From IMG/VR virus record IMGVR_UViG_3300031772_004323, positions 1 to 48,624 of that record: a DNA stretch of 48,624 bases; one strand, 5' to 3'. The stretch is from a virus. The position numbers and the translations under genes are program-made. The notes under the pieces were generated by a model, which made no database searches, was not told where the DNA came from, and saw nothing but the letters and a program-made list of their open reading frames with translations. Below, piece after piece: positions 31,915 through 40,209 of this stretch. The stretch's first letter is position 1; every line of letters starts with the position of its first letter.

Positions 31915-34206
31915 ATGAATAACCACGACATATATATCCATCAATACAATGGCTCGGCTTTTGAAGAACGATCAATTTCTGGTTCAAATCTTGTTATTGG
32001 CACTGATGTTAATGGCCGATTAATAGGAAATAAAGATGTTGGCGTTATTGTTAAGGGCGCTGGCAACAATTCGTCCATGCGTTGCACTAGTGGTAATACC
32101 GCGTCAGGAAATTATAGCACGGCTCTTGGCCGGTGTAATACTGCCGGCGAAGACTATGCAACAGTGGGCGGTGGTTATTGTAATTGTGCTTTCAGAGGAA
32201 CTTCAACAGTAAGTGGTGGTTATTGTAATTCGGCAAGTGGTTACAGCGCTGTTGTTAGCGGAGGCGATTGTAATTTGGCTAGTGCCGGCGAAGCAGCAAT
32301 CGGCGGTGGTTGTGCAAACACTGCTAGTGGGCCTTATACAACAATTGGCGGTGGTGCTAGTAATACTGCTAGTTCTTATGGTGCAACCGTGAGTGGTGGT
32401 TATTTTAATTCTGCTAGTGCTTATGGTGTAACCGTGAGTGGTGGTGGCTATAATACTGCTAGTGGTTCAGGTGCAACGGTGAGTGGAGGTTGGTTTAATT
32501 CTGCTAGTTCTTATGCTGTAACCGTGAGTGGTGGTAAATGTAATACTGCTAGTTGTAAGTATGCAACAGTTGGTGGTGGTGAATGTAATACTGCTAGTGG
32601 TCTTTATGCAATCATAGGTGGCGGTTATTGTAATGCCGCCAGTTGTCAGTATGCAACCGTAAGTGGTGGCCGTGATAATATTGCTTCTGGTAATTCTGCA
32701 ACGATGAGTGGTGGTTATACTAATACTGTTAGTGGTAATTATTCCGTAATAGGTGGTGGAGAATTGAATAATGCTAGTGGTTGTTATGCAACTGTGGGGG
32801 GTGGTAAATGTAATACTGCTAGTGGTCTTTATACAATCATAGGTGGCGGTTTTTGTAATACTGTCAGTGCTTCTTATATTTCAACCGTAGCTGGCGGTCG
32901 AGGTAACATTATATGTACTGGCGGTGGTGGCAACACAATTAGTGGCGGTGCCAATAATACTGCTAGTACTATTTATACAACAATTTCAGGTGGATATTGC
33001 AATTCTGCTAGTGCTAGGTATGCAACTGTGGGCGGCGGTTGTTATAATTCTGCTGTCGGTTGTTCTTCTACAATTGGTGGGGGTATTGGTAATACTGTTA
33101 GTGGTAATTATTCAACGGTGGGTGGTGGTGCTGGCAATGCAATTTTAAATTGTTGCGATACAAATTCTAGTTATTATACTACTTTTGGAAGCAATGCTGG
33201 AACGATTGGCGGTGGTACAAGCAACACAATTATTCATTGCATTGCTAATGTTAGTATTTGTGGTGCTATTGCTTGCGGTAACAATACTATTGGTGGTGGT
33301 TCTAATAATACTGCCGGATATACCATTAATGGAAATTTTCAATGCTCTGGTTTTGCAACAGTTGGTGGTGGTTCTAATAATACTGCTACTCATTTAGGAA
33401 CAACAATTGCTGGTGGTAAAGCCAATCTTGCTAGTTGTAAGTTTGCAACAGTGGGCGGTGGATGTAGCAATACTGCTAGTTGTAATTATTCAACGGTGAG
33501 TGGTGGTTATAATAATACTACTAGTGGCTTTTCAACAACAATCGGCGGTGGCTGTGGTAATACTGCTAGTTATAATTATGCAACAGTGGGCGGTGGATGT
33601 AGCAATACTGCTAGTGGTTATTACACAACAGTTGGTGGTGGCTGTGGTAATACTGCTAGTGGTGTTTATTCAACGATAGCTGGTGGTGACCAGAATAATA
33701 GTAGTGGTATGTATGCTACGATTGCTGGCGGTGGTGGCAATCTTGCTACTGGTTTATATGCAACAATAGGCGGAGGTTGGGGTAATACTGCTAGTAATAA
33801 TTCTGCAACGGTAAGTGGTGGTTATATTAATATTGCTAGTGGTGTTTATTCAACAGTAAGTGGTGGTCAAGTTAATACTGCTAGTTGTAAGTATGCAACA
33901 GTAAGCGGCGGCTATAAAAATATTGCTAGTGGTTCATATGCAACAATTGGTGGTGGTTGTAACAATCTTGCTGACGGAGATAGAAGTGGAATTTTGGGCG
34001 GTGCCAACAATAATATGTGTGGTGCAAGTGATTCATTTATTGTTGGTTCGAATATACTTGCAACGGCTGTATGTACTACTTTTGTTAATAATTTGAATGT
34101 TGAGAATAATATAACCGCGGCAACATTTGTTGGTGGTAATTGTAATGTTAGTGGAAGCGGCACTGTATTACACTTCTGCCGAGGATTGTTTGTATGCGCA
34201 ACATAA
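31915..34206 (+). CDS. Cys-rich YadA-head-like tail fibre protein
   Basis: A 763-residue protein. An N-terminal 60-residue domain (MNNHDIYIHQYNGSAFEERS...) probably attaches it to the virion. Then come about 45 Hep/Hag-type repeats of 14-16 residues (for example YATVGGGYCNTASG), followed by a closing segment (DSFIVGSNILATAVCTTFVN, NLNV) as in the fibre at 1-2871, and a short tip. Such repeats stack into a trimeric left-handed beta-roll. Very unusual is the regular Cys within many repeats (GGYCN, NTASC). It sits right after the gp15-like gene and is followed by a spanin-like protein and glycan enzymes. Confidence 0.8.
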   Translation: MNNHDIYIHQYNGSAFEERSISGSNLVIGTDVNGRLIGNKDVGVIVKGAGNNSSMRCTSGNTASGNYSTALGRCNTAGEDYATVGGGYCNCAFRGTSTVSGGYCNSASGYSAVVSGGDCNLASAGEAAIGGGCANTASGPYTTIGGGASNTASSYGATVSGGYFNSASAYGVTVSGGGYNTASGSGATVSGGWFNSASSYAVTVSGGKCNTASCKYATVGGGECNTASGLYAIIGGGYCNAASCQYATVSGGRDNIASGNSATMSGGYTNTVSGNYSVIGGGELNNASGCYATVGGGKCNTASGLYTIIGGGFCNTVSASYISTVAGGRGNIICTGGGGNTISGGANNTASTIYTTISGGYCNSASARYATVGGGCYNSAVGCSSTIGGGIGNTVSGNYSTVGGGAGNAILNCCDTNSSYYTTFGSNAGTIGGGTSNTIIHCIANVSICGAIACGNNTIGGGSNNTAGYTINGNFQCSGFATVGGGSNNTATHLGTTIAGGKANLASCKFATVGGGCSNTASCNYSTVSGGYNNTTSGFSTTIGGGCGNTASYNYATVGGGCSNTASGYYTTVGGGCGNTASGVYSTIAGGDQNNSSGMYATIAGGGGNLATGLYATIGGGWGNTASNNSATVSGGYINIASGVYSTVSGGQVNTASCKYATVSGGYKNIASGSYATIGGGCNNLADGDRSGILGGANNNMCGASDSFIVGSNILATAVCTTFVNNLNVENNITAATFVGGNCNVSGSGTVLHFCRGLFVCAT
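32080..34030 (+). repeat. Imperfect tandem repeats of about 45-48 bp coding for Hep/Hag motifs
   Basis: Degenerate units of the pattern AATACTGCTAGTGGT...GCAACAGTGGGCGGTGGT, each one coil of the predicted beta-roll. They also produce long spurious open frames in other phases. Similar units occur at 430-1000 and 1540-2250. Confidence 0.85.
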
Positions 34207-34559
34207 AGCAATTACTATTAATTATACCAGCGATATTTTTGCTCAATTCATGCGCATTAAATTCTACCTTGGTTAAAATTGGTAAAAGTGCAGATGCAAT
34301 AGCTATGGTAGCGAGCAACGATATACCGCAGACACTTGCTTGTGCGAATGAAATATTATTAGAATCAAAAAAGACGGTCACAGCAACCACAGATATAATT
34401 AATCAAACAAAAGATAATCAAAAAGAATGGCACAAGATTTTAATAGATAATTGGTATGTAATTGTATTAATTATATTATTGTTATTTTTTGGTTTTTCCA
34501 AACATACATTTAAAACGGCTGGTATAGCTATGTATCAAGGGTTGCGAATGAGAAAATAA
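34194..34559 (+). CDS. Lipoprotein with C-terminal membrane segment, u-spanin-like
   Basis: A 121-residue protein. The N-terminus MRNIKQLLLIIPAIFLLNSC is a lipoprotein signal with lipobox LNSC (C20; Asn at minus two is less usual). A helical periplasmic region of about 65 residues follows, then one membrane segment (WYVIVLIILLLFFGF, 87-101) and a basic tail (FSKHTFKTAG...GLRMRK). This is the topology of unimolecular spanins such as T1 gp11: lipid anchor in the outer membrane, helix in the inner membrane, used to fuse membranes at lysis. No endolysin or holin is recognised next to it. It overlaps the fibre gene by 13 nt. Confidence 0.55.
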   Translation: MRNIKQLLLIIPAIFLLNSCALNSTLVKIGKSADAIAMVASNDIPQTLACANEILLESKKTVTATTDIINQTKDNQKEWHKILIDNWYVIVLIILLLFFGFSKHTFKTAGIAMYQGLRMRK

Positions 34560-34587
34560 AATAAGTTTTTATAGTATAAAAAAACTA

Positions 34588-34595
34588 TATAAATA
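34588..34595 (+). promoter_or_regulatory. TATAAATA box before the GT9-like gene
   Basis: T4-late-type TATAAATA, 33 nt before the ATG at 34629, in the orientation opposite to most motifs of the window. Confidence 0.3.
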
Positions 34596-34628
34596 TGTAA
34601 AGGTTTTATTAAAAAAGTTACTAAAGTT

Positions 34629-35507
34629 ATGAAAAATCCAAAGTATGTTATTTTTGATGCGAGTGGCGGAATCGGCAAACATATTGCAGCAACAGCGGTT
34701 GTTAAAAATATAAAGTTAGCATATCCTGATTCTAAATTGATTGTTGTTGCGGCGTGGCCTAGAGTTTTCATTGGCCATCCGGATGTTTGGCGAGTATTTG
34801 GAAATGGGGAGCTTAGGTATTTTTATGAAGACTATATCAAAGACAAAGACTTTTTGTTTTTAAAATCTGAACCTTATCATCACACCGATTACATAAAGAA
34901 AGAAAAACATTTGGTTGAAGTTTGGACAGAGCAATGTGGTGTGCCTGTTGTTGAAACTATTCCACGATTGTATTTGAATGACCGGGAGATTCAATTTTAC
35001 AATGGAAAATATGCAACTGATAAACCCTTGTTAGTTTTACAAAGCAATGGTGGAATGAATTTACCATTTCCGTATAGTTGGACGCGGGATATGCCTGTGG
35101 ATTTTGTAATAAAAGTGTTAAATATATTAAAAACAAAATATCAAATCCTACATTTGAGAAGTGCTAATCAGCCACAGTTTGAAGGTACATTTAGTGTAAC
35201 TAGTGATGATATTCGTGAACTTTTTGGAGTTGTAAATTTAAATTGTAAGCGACTATTAATTGATAGTTTTGGACAGCATGCTTCTGCGGCGTTGGGTAAA
35301 GAAGCAACGGTATTATGGCCAATTGATAATACTAAAATACTTGGATATCCATCAAACATTAATATTGTTTCAAAAACAATGACGCTTCAGTTTCAACGGC
35401 CTTACGCATATATTGAAGATTATAGATTGGAAGGTCCCTTACATGACTATCCATTTAATGACATGGAATTATTCAATCCAACAGAAATCGCGGAGGCATT
35501 ATTATGA
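34629..35507 (+). CDS. Glycosyltransferase, GT9 (heptosyltransferase)-like
   Basis: A 292-residue protein. The N-terminal SGGIGKHIAATAVVKNIKLA followed by YPDSKLIVVAAWPRVF is the signature of GT9/ADP-heptose:LPS heptosyltransferase-like GT-B enzymes. The C-terminal half has the corresponding donor-site elements (LLVLQSNGG, LLIDSFGQHASAALGKEATVLWP). It would transfer a sugar from a nucleotide donor. Its stop overlaps the start of the sulfotransferase (ATGA), so the two are translated together. The likely acceptor is a virion glycoprotein or a host lipopolysaccharide; this cannot be decided here. Confidence 0.75.
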   Translation: MKNPKYVIFDASGGIGKHIAATAVVKNIKLAYPDSKLIVVAAWPRVFIGHPDVWRVFGNGELRYFYEDYIKDKDFLFLKSEPYHHTDYIKKEKHLVEVWTEQCGVPVVETIPRLYLNDREIQFYNGKYATDKPLLVLQSNGGMNLPFPYSWTRDMPVDFVIKVLNILKTKYQILHLRSANQPQFEGTFSVTSDDIRELFGVVNLNCKRLLIDSFGQHASAALGKEATVLWPIDNTKILGYPSNINIVSKTMTLQFQRPYAYIEDYRLEGPLHDYPFNDMELFNPTEIAEALL

Positions 35508-36343
35508 TAAATGAAAAGAATATATTTTTTAATAGTTCGATGCCTCGATCAATGTCAACATTATTTCAAAATATATTGATGCAAAATCCAGAGATTTATT
35601 CTACGCCGACAGATGGCAGTTTGGAATTGTTGTATGGTGCACGAATGAATTTTACAAGTTCTCCTGAATTTAAGGCGCAAGATCAGACATTGATGTTATT
35701 GGCCTGGCGTGGATTTTGTTATGCAGCTTTACAGGGTTATGCAAATGGGCTGACTGCTCGGCCAAATATTTGTATTAAAAGTAGAGGAATTGGTATACAT
35801 TATGATTGGTATAATGCCTTTTTCACACAACACAATAAACCACTAAGAATATTTTGTATGGTTCGAGATTTGCGCCAAATTTTTAGTTCTATGGAAAAAA
35901 TATATAGATTAAATCAAGAGAAACATCAGAACATTCAAGATCATATTAATATGGCAGGCACTACTACCGCAAAAAGAATTGATTCGTGGATTGCTTCGCC
36001 TCCAATTGGATTAGCTTTGGAAAGACTTGAGCAAGTAATGCGTGAAGGTAAAGATAAAAATATTTTCTTTATCCGTTCAGAAGATTTAACTTCAACACCC
36101 GAAGATGCAATGAAGAAAGTTTATGATTATTTGGAGATGCCTGTTTATAATCATAATTTTGATGAAGTCGAACAATATACTGTTGAAGATGATGATGTCT
36201 ATGGCTTAACAAAATCATTACATAAGATTCGTAAAAAAGTTGAACCTGTAAAGAAGGATTATTTAGAGGTTCTTGGAAAAGAGTCAAGCGATTGGATAAA
36301 TGGTCGCTTTGCTTGGTATCAAAAATACTTCAAATATACATAA
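35504..36343 (+). CDS. PAPS-dependent sulfotransferase
   Basis: A 279-residue enzyme of the sulfotransferase superfamily. The 5'-phosphosulfate-binding loop is SSMPRSMSTL (residues 11-20, with R15, S16, S18 and T19) and the 3'-phosphate-binding motif is MVRDLRQIFSSM with R121 and S128/S129. It would move sulfate from PAPS to a hydroxyl, probably of a glycan, given its tight coupling to the GT9-like gene. It begins on ATGA overlap. The partner gene at 36345 follows after one base. Sulfation by phage enzymes is little described, hence the acceptor is unknown. Confidence 0.82.
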   Translation: MINEKNIFFNSSMPRSMSTLFQNILMQNPEIYSTPTDGSLELLYGARMNFTSSPEFKAQDQTLMLLAWRGFCYAALQGYANGLTARPNICIKSRGIGIHYDWYNAFFTQHNKPLRIFCMVRDLRQIFSSMEKIYRLNQEKHQNIQDHINMAGTTTAKRIDSWIASPPIGLALERLEQVMREGKDKNIFFIRSEDLTSTPEDAMKKVYDYLEMPVYNHNFDEVEQYTVEDDDVYGLTKSLHKIRKKVEPVKKDYLEVLGKESSDWINGRFAWYQKYFKYT

Positions 36344-36344
36344 T

Positions 36345-36650
36345 ATGGAAACTACAACTACAAATACTGCTGACGGACAAGTTATTAAGTTTAATCAAGA
36401 AGAATTGGATAAATTTAAGGTGCTTGAAAGAAAATATCAAGAAAGTATATTTCAGTTTGGTCAACTATATTTAGAACAATTAAGTATAGAAGACCAGTCA
36501 AAGAACTTAAAAATTGCACAAGAAAAGCTAACCACTGATCATTTAGATATACAGAAAGAAGAGAGGGATTTTCTGACAACACTGGCAAATAAATATGGTG
36601 AGGGCTCATTGTCTTTGGCTGATGGCACCTTCATTCCTACTAAGAAATAA
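36345..36650 (+). CDS. Small coiled-coil protein (101 aa)
   Basis: Begins METTTTNTADGQVIKFNQEE; ATG 36345 follows the upstream stop in a TAATATG junction and is preferred over an earlier start inside the sulfotransferase gene. Residues 18-80 form a long amphipathic helix with heptad-like pattern, followed by GEGSLSLADGTFIP. No family recognised. Structural or chaperone roles fit the composition and the position just before the tail sheath gene. Confidence 0.65.
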   Translation: METTTTNTADGQVIKFNQEELDKFKVLERKYQESIFQFGQLYLEQLSIEDQSKNLKIAQEKLTTDHLDIQKEERDFLTTLANKYGEGSLSLADGTFIPTKK

Positions 36651-36696
36651 TCGGTTTTTTATCTAAAAAAATGTGTTGTTTCAAAAAATATTGGCA

Positions 36697-36704
36697 TATT
36701 TATA
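36697..36704 (+). promoter_or_regulatory. TATTTATA motif, candidate late promoter of the tail sheath
   Basis: Exact motif, 55 nt before the ATG at 36760; the interval carries the AATAAACAAAGGAA leader. Confidence 0.55.
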
Positions 36705-36739
36705 CTTAGATTTTAAATTATATTTTTAAAATATAAGCA

Positions 36740-36753
36740 AATAAACAAAGGAA
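36740..36753 (+). promoter_or_regulatory. AATAAACAAAGGAA leader with strong ribosome-binding site
   Basis: Identical over 14 bases to the leader of the tail tube gene (44850-44863), and nearly so to that of the major capsid gene. Confidence 0.65.
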
Positions 36754-36759
36754 TAACAT

Positions 36760-39700
36760 ATGCCAATCACAGAAGGTGGAAGATTTAGCCCAGTCGATAC
36801 TATAGTAAGTCCTGGAGTGTTCACAAGAGAAAACGACTTAAGCGGTCTAGCTCAAGGCGTTGCCAATATTGGTGGAGCAGTTGTTGCGCCCTTTGCACGC
36901 GGCCCCGCTTTTACACCAACTCTTGTTACGGATGTCAATGAACTTGAATCAAAGTTCGGTCTTGCTGATGGAGTTTATTATGGTCCATATACAGCAAAAC
37001 AATATCTACAAGAACAAGGCCGCGTAACAGTCTGCCGTGTTGGTGGTTTAACAGGCTATTATCAAAAAAATCCATATATGATTTATGCGTATCCTGGCAC
37101 ATGGACACGAGCTAATTGGCAGTTATTTATAGATACGGGAAGCTTGAGTTCTTATATTGAAAGTAGTGTAGGTAATACAGATCCATTTGATGTGCTAACT
37201 TATACTTCCGCCTCAGGTATAACTTCTTCTTTAGCAGTAGCAGGAACTCTTTTTGCAACATTTACATCAATAACTGCTAGTAATTTGCCTGCTGGTTCTG
37301 GAAGTGCATATGCTGGCCAAACATTCGATGTAGGTACTTTTACTATAACATTGTCGGGTAGCCAATTTTATCTTACTTCTAGCATACAAGGAGATGGGGC
37401 TCAGTCACAAGAACAAAAATTACTACAAGCAATTGTTGAGAGCCAAACAAATATGAGTTTTCTAAGTGGTTCTTATACTGGAAAAATTCCTATAGTTGCT
37501 TCATCTACCTTTGGTGGAAGTGACATTTATCTGGTTAATCCAAGTTTTGCAGTTTTTCGAGCGGCTGGTGGCTGCGGTTCTGTGTTGTATTTGGTTAGTG
37601 GTTCGGTTAGTGGTTCATTTGGTGATTACACAGGAACATTTGCGTGGTCCGGCGGATTAAATTCAGATCCATGTGCTACTCCAACTGACAGTGGCAGTGT
37701 TCAGATTCTTGCAGTATTGGCAAATACACAATATGTTTCTCAAGATTCTACTGATTTAAGTTTGGCAGGATTTAGTGGTTCAACCTTGACTCAAGTTCTA
37801 GCGGCAGGTTATACTGCGGCCGATGTTGTAAATGGTAAAAAATTCAATTTACTATTGAAAGATGGTATAAGTAATACGACATTTGGAACATATGAATTTT
37901 CATTAAATCGTACAGATAATGAGTATATAACATCTGTATTCGGCAATGATGCTACGGCTGGCAATCCTGCTCTCTTTGTGAGAGGGCAAAAGATAGAAGC
38001 GGCATATTTGTATTCTATTTTCCAAGACACCATTGATAAAGTTGTTGCTGAACCATGGAATTGGTTAATTGCTGGTGGCGTTTCTATTGTGCCTCAATCA
38101 GGCAGCACAACTCAAGCAAGAATTGGAGATTTGTTGAACTTTACTGATGCTAATTCTTTGAATATTTCCGCTGGCGACAGTGCATTTTCTATAACAAATG
38201 CTTATACGCCTTGGATAAATTCTCAAGGAATCGCTAACTGGGCAGGAAGCACAGGCGGCACAGCAAAGACTCGTTTCCCATTGTTTAGAGTTAATACTTT
38301 AGGTGATGGTACAGTAGAGAATAAGCGGGTTAAGATTGAAATCAGCAATGTAAAACTTGCTGGAACTGTTCCTGGTTCTGAATTTGGTTCGTTTACTTTG
38401 TCGGTGCGAGATTATAATGATACAGATAAACGTCCTAAGACATTTGAAATATTCCAAAACTTGAATCTGGATCCAAATTCTGCAAACTTTATTGCTAGAA
38501 GAATTGGTGACAGATTTAATTATATAACCTTCGCGGGTAAAATAATTGAATTTGGTACATATGCTAATTTGAGCCGTTATATTAGAATTGAAATGACGGA
38601 AAATGTTTATCCTGATACCGCTGTTCCTTATGGTTTTGCTGCTTACGCAACTCCTATTGACAGCAATTATGGAAAATTTATTCCAAAAATGCTATACAGT
38701 AAGGCCTCAACCTATTCTAGTCAGCCTGGAAAATATCCATCGGGATTAGTCTTTGGTGACCCTCCGGTTGGAGCAGATCAAGTATTACTTGATTTATATC
38801 CCGAAACGACAACGGGGGTTGGTGTTGATATTGATACAAAACAATATTTCAACTCATTGCCAGCATTTGGTGCTAACATATCTGTAGGTGCTAATGTTCC
38901 ATTCGATTTGGAAGATGACCTTACAGAAGGTGGTGTAACCGCTGGAAACAGTGTACCATCCATCTATGATGTTGCTAATGAGACAACATATGTTAAAATG
39001 CGTAAGTTTGTTCTTGGATTCCAAGGCGGTTTCGATGGTCAATGGCCGGGAATTCCAATCAATGTTGGTTCAGATATTATCGCAGGTAATACTCAAGGCC
39101 TTGACTGCACAGGAATTACAAGTGCGGGCAGTATTGCTTACAAACAATGCATTGCAGCTTTAGGTAATTCAGAAGAATGGGATATTAATCTTGTTGTTCT
39201 TCCTGGTATTTTCTCAAGCTTACACATTTATGTAGCAAATCAAGTTGTTGAAATGTGTGAAGATCGTGGTGATTGCTTCTATATTATGGATAATGTTGTA
39301 TTCCCAGCAAGTAATCAATCGACAGGAATGATTGACGCAGCCGTTGCTGAAGCTGAAAAGTTTGATACAAGCTATGCTGCTACTTATTATCCTTGGGTTA
39401 GAATTCTTGATGTAAACACTAATAAAATTGTAAGTGTTCCTCCTTCGGTTGTAATGCCAGGAGTTTACGCAGCTAATGATAGAGCTTCCGCTGAATGGTT
39501 TGCTCCAGCAGGATTAAACCGTGGCGGTATTACTCAAGCAATTCAAGTTCTTGATAGAACAACGCACGCAGACCGCGATGTTCTTTATGAGGGACGTGTT
39601 AATCCAATTGCAGCATTCCCAGGCCAAGGCATTTGCGCGTGGGGTCAAAAGACTCTGCAAGTTAAGGCCAGCGCTTTGGATAGAGTTAATGTTCGTAGAT

Positions 39701-39999
39701 TGCTGATTGCTTTGAAGAAGTATATTGCAAGCACAAGCCGATACTTGGTATTTGAGCAAAATGTAGCGGCTACACGAAATAGCTTCTTGGGTATTGTTAA
39801 TCCATATCTTGAAAGTGTACAGCAACGCAGTGGCCTGTATGCCTTCCAAGTTGTAATGGATGATACAAATAATACGCCGGACATAATTGATAGAAATATC
39901 CTGTATGGACAAATCTATCTACAACCAGCAAAGACTGCTGAATTTATTGTGTTGGACTTCAATGTAATGCCTACCGGCGCTACATTCGCCAATCTATAA
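36760..39999 (+). CDS. Tail sheath protein (T4 gp18-like), enlarged
   Basis: Contractile sheath subunit of 1079 residues, against 659 in T4 gp18. The N-terminus (ISPGVFTRE-like VSPGVFTREND, then GAVVAPFARGPAFTPTLV) and the C-terminus (PAGLNRGGI, NPIAAFPGQGICAWGQKTLQ, SALDRVNVRRLLIALKKYI, PDIIDRNILYGQIYLQPAKTA) match the conserved sheath core. The extra 400 or so residues lie between about 130 and 700 and are Ser/Thr/Gly-rich and beta-like, probably surface domains on the sheath exterior. A terminator follows the stop by 20 nt. Confidence 0.94.
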   Translation: MPITEGGRFSPVDTIVSPGVFTRENDLSGLAQGVANIGGAVVAPFARGPAFTPTLVTDVNELESKFGLADGVYYGPYTAKQYLQEQGRVTVCRVGGLTGYYQKNPYMIYAYPGTWTRANWQLFIDTGSLSSYIESSVGNTDPFDVLTYTSASGITSSLAVAGTLFATFTSITASNLPAGSGSAYAGQTFDVGTFTITLSGSQFYLTSSIQGDGAQSQEQKLLQAIVESQTNMSFLSGSYTGKIPIVASSTFGGSDIYLVNPSFAVFRAAGGCGSVLYLVSGSVSGSFGDYTGTFAWSGGLNSDPCATPTDSGSVQILAVLANTQYVSQDSTDLSLAGFSGSTLTQVLAAGYTAADVVNGKKFNLLLKDGISNTTFGTYEFSLNRTDNEYITSVFGNDATAGNPALFVRGQKIEAAYLYSIFQDTIDKVVAEPWNWLIAGGVSIVPQSGSTTQARIGDLLNFTDANSLNISAGDSAFSITNAYTPWINSQGIANWAGSTGGTAKTRFPLFRVNTLGDGTVENKRVKIEISNVKLAGTVPGSEFGSFTLSVRDYNDTDKRPKTFEIFQNLNLDPNSANFIARRIGDRFNYITFAGKIIEFGTYANLSRYIRIEMTENVYPDTAVPYGFAAYATPIDSNYGKFIPKMLYSKASTYSSQPGKYPSGLVFGDPPVGADQVLLDLYPETTTGVGVDIDTKQYFNSLPAFGANISVGANVPFDLEDDLTEGGVTAGNSVPSIYDVANETTYVKMRKFVLGFQGGFDGQWPGIPINVGSDIIAGNTQGLDCTGITSAGSIAYKQCIAALGNSEEWDINLVVLPGIFSSLHIYVANQVVEMCEDRGDCFYIMDNVVFPASNQSTGMIDAAVAEAEKFDTSYAATYYPWVRILDVNTNKIVSVPPSVVMPGVYAANDRASAEWFAPAGLNRGGITQAIQVLDRTTHADRDVLYEGRVNPIAAFPGQGICAWGQKTLQVKASALDRVNVRRLLIALKKYIASTSRYLVFEQNVAATRNSFLGIVNPYLESVQQRSGLYAFQVVMDDTNNTPDIIDRNILYGQIYLQPAKTAEFIVLDFNVMPTGATFANL

Positions 40000-40018
40000 T
40001 CCGCTGTTATGATATAAG

Positions 40019-40050
40019 AAAGCCGTGGTTGAAAAATCACGGCTTTTTTA
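40019..40050 (+). terminator. Rho-independent terminator after the tail sheath gene
   Basis: AAAGCCGTG (40019-40027) pairs with CACGGCTTT (40038-40046) and is followed by Ts. Confidence 0.93.
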
Positions 40051-40197
40051 TTTAGTACTTAAGCAGTACTTGTACTATTTTTTATAATCTTAATTTAAAC
40101 TATTAACCAACTAATGCCTATTGCTTATTGCTTAAGCGGAATAACATGAAGAATATGACTTTTAAACAGCAAGTCAACTTTTAATATTTTATTACTA

Positions 40198-40205
40198 TAT
40201 TTATA
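40198..40205 (+). promoter_or_regulatory. TATTTATA motif, candidate late promoter
   Basis: Exact motif, only 4 nt before the ATG at 40210. The preceding noncoding stretch (40051-40190) has a short duplicated AGTACTT but nothing else I can name. Confidence 0.5.
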
Positions 40206-40209
40206 CTAA

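Noticed and set aside
32080-34030. Regular repeats that might suggest a CRISPR array
   Set aside because: Units are contiguous, degenerate and in frame with no unique spacers of constant length; they are protein-coding.
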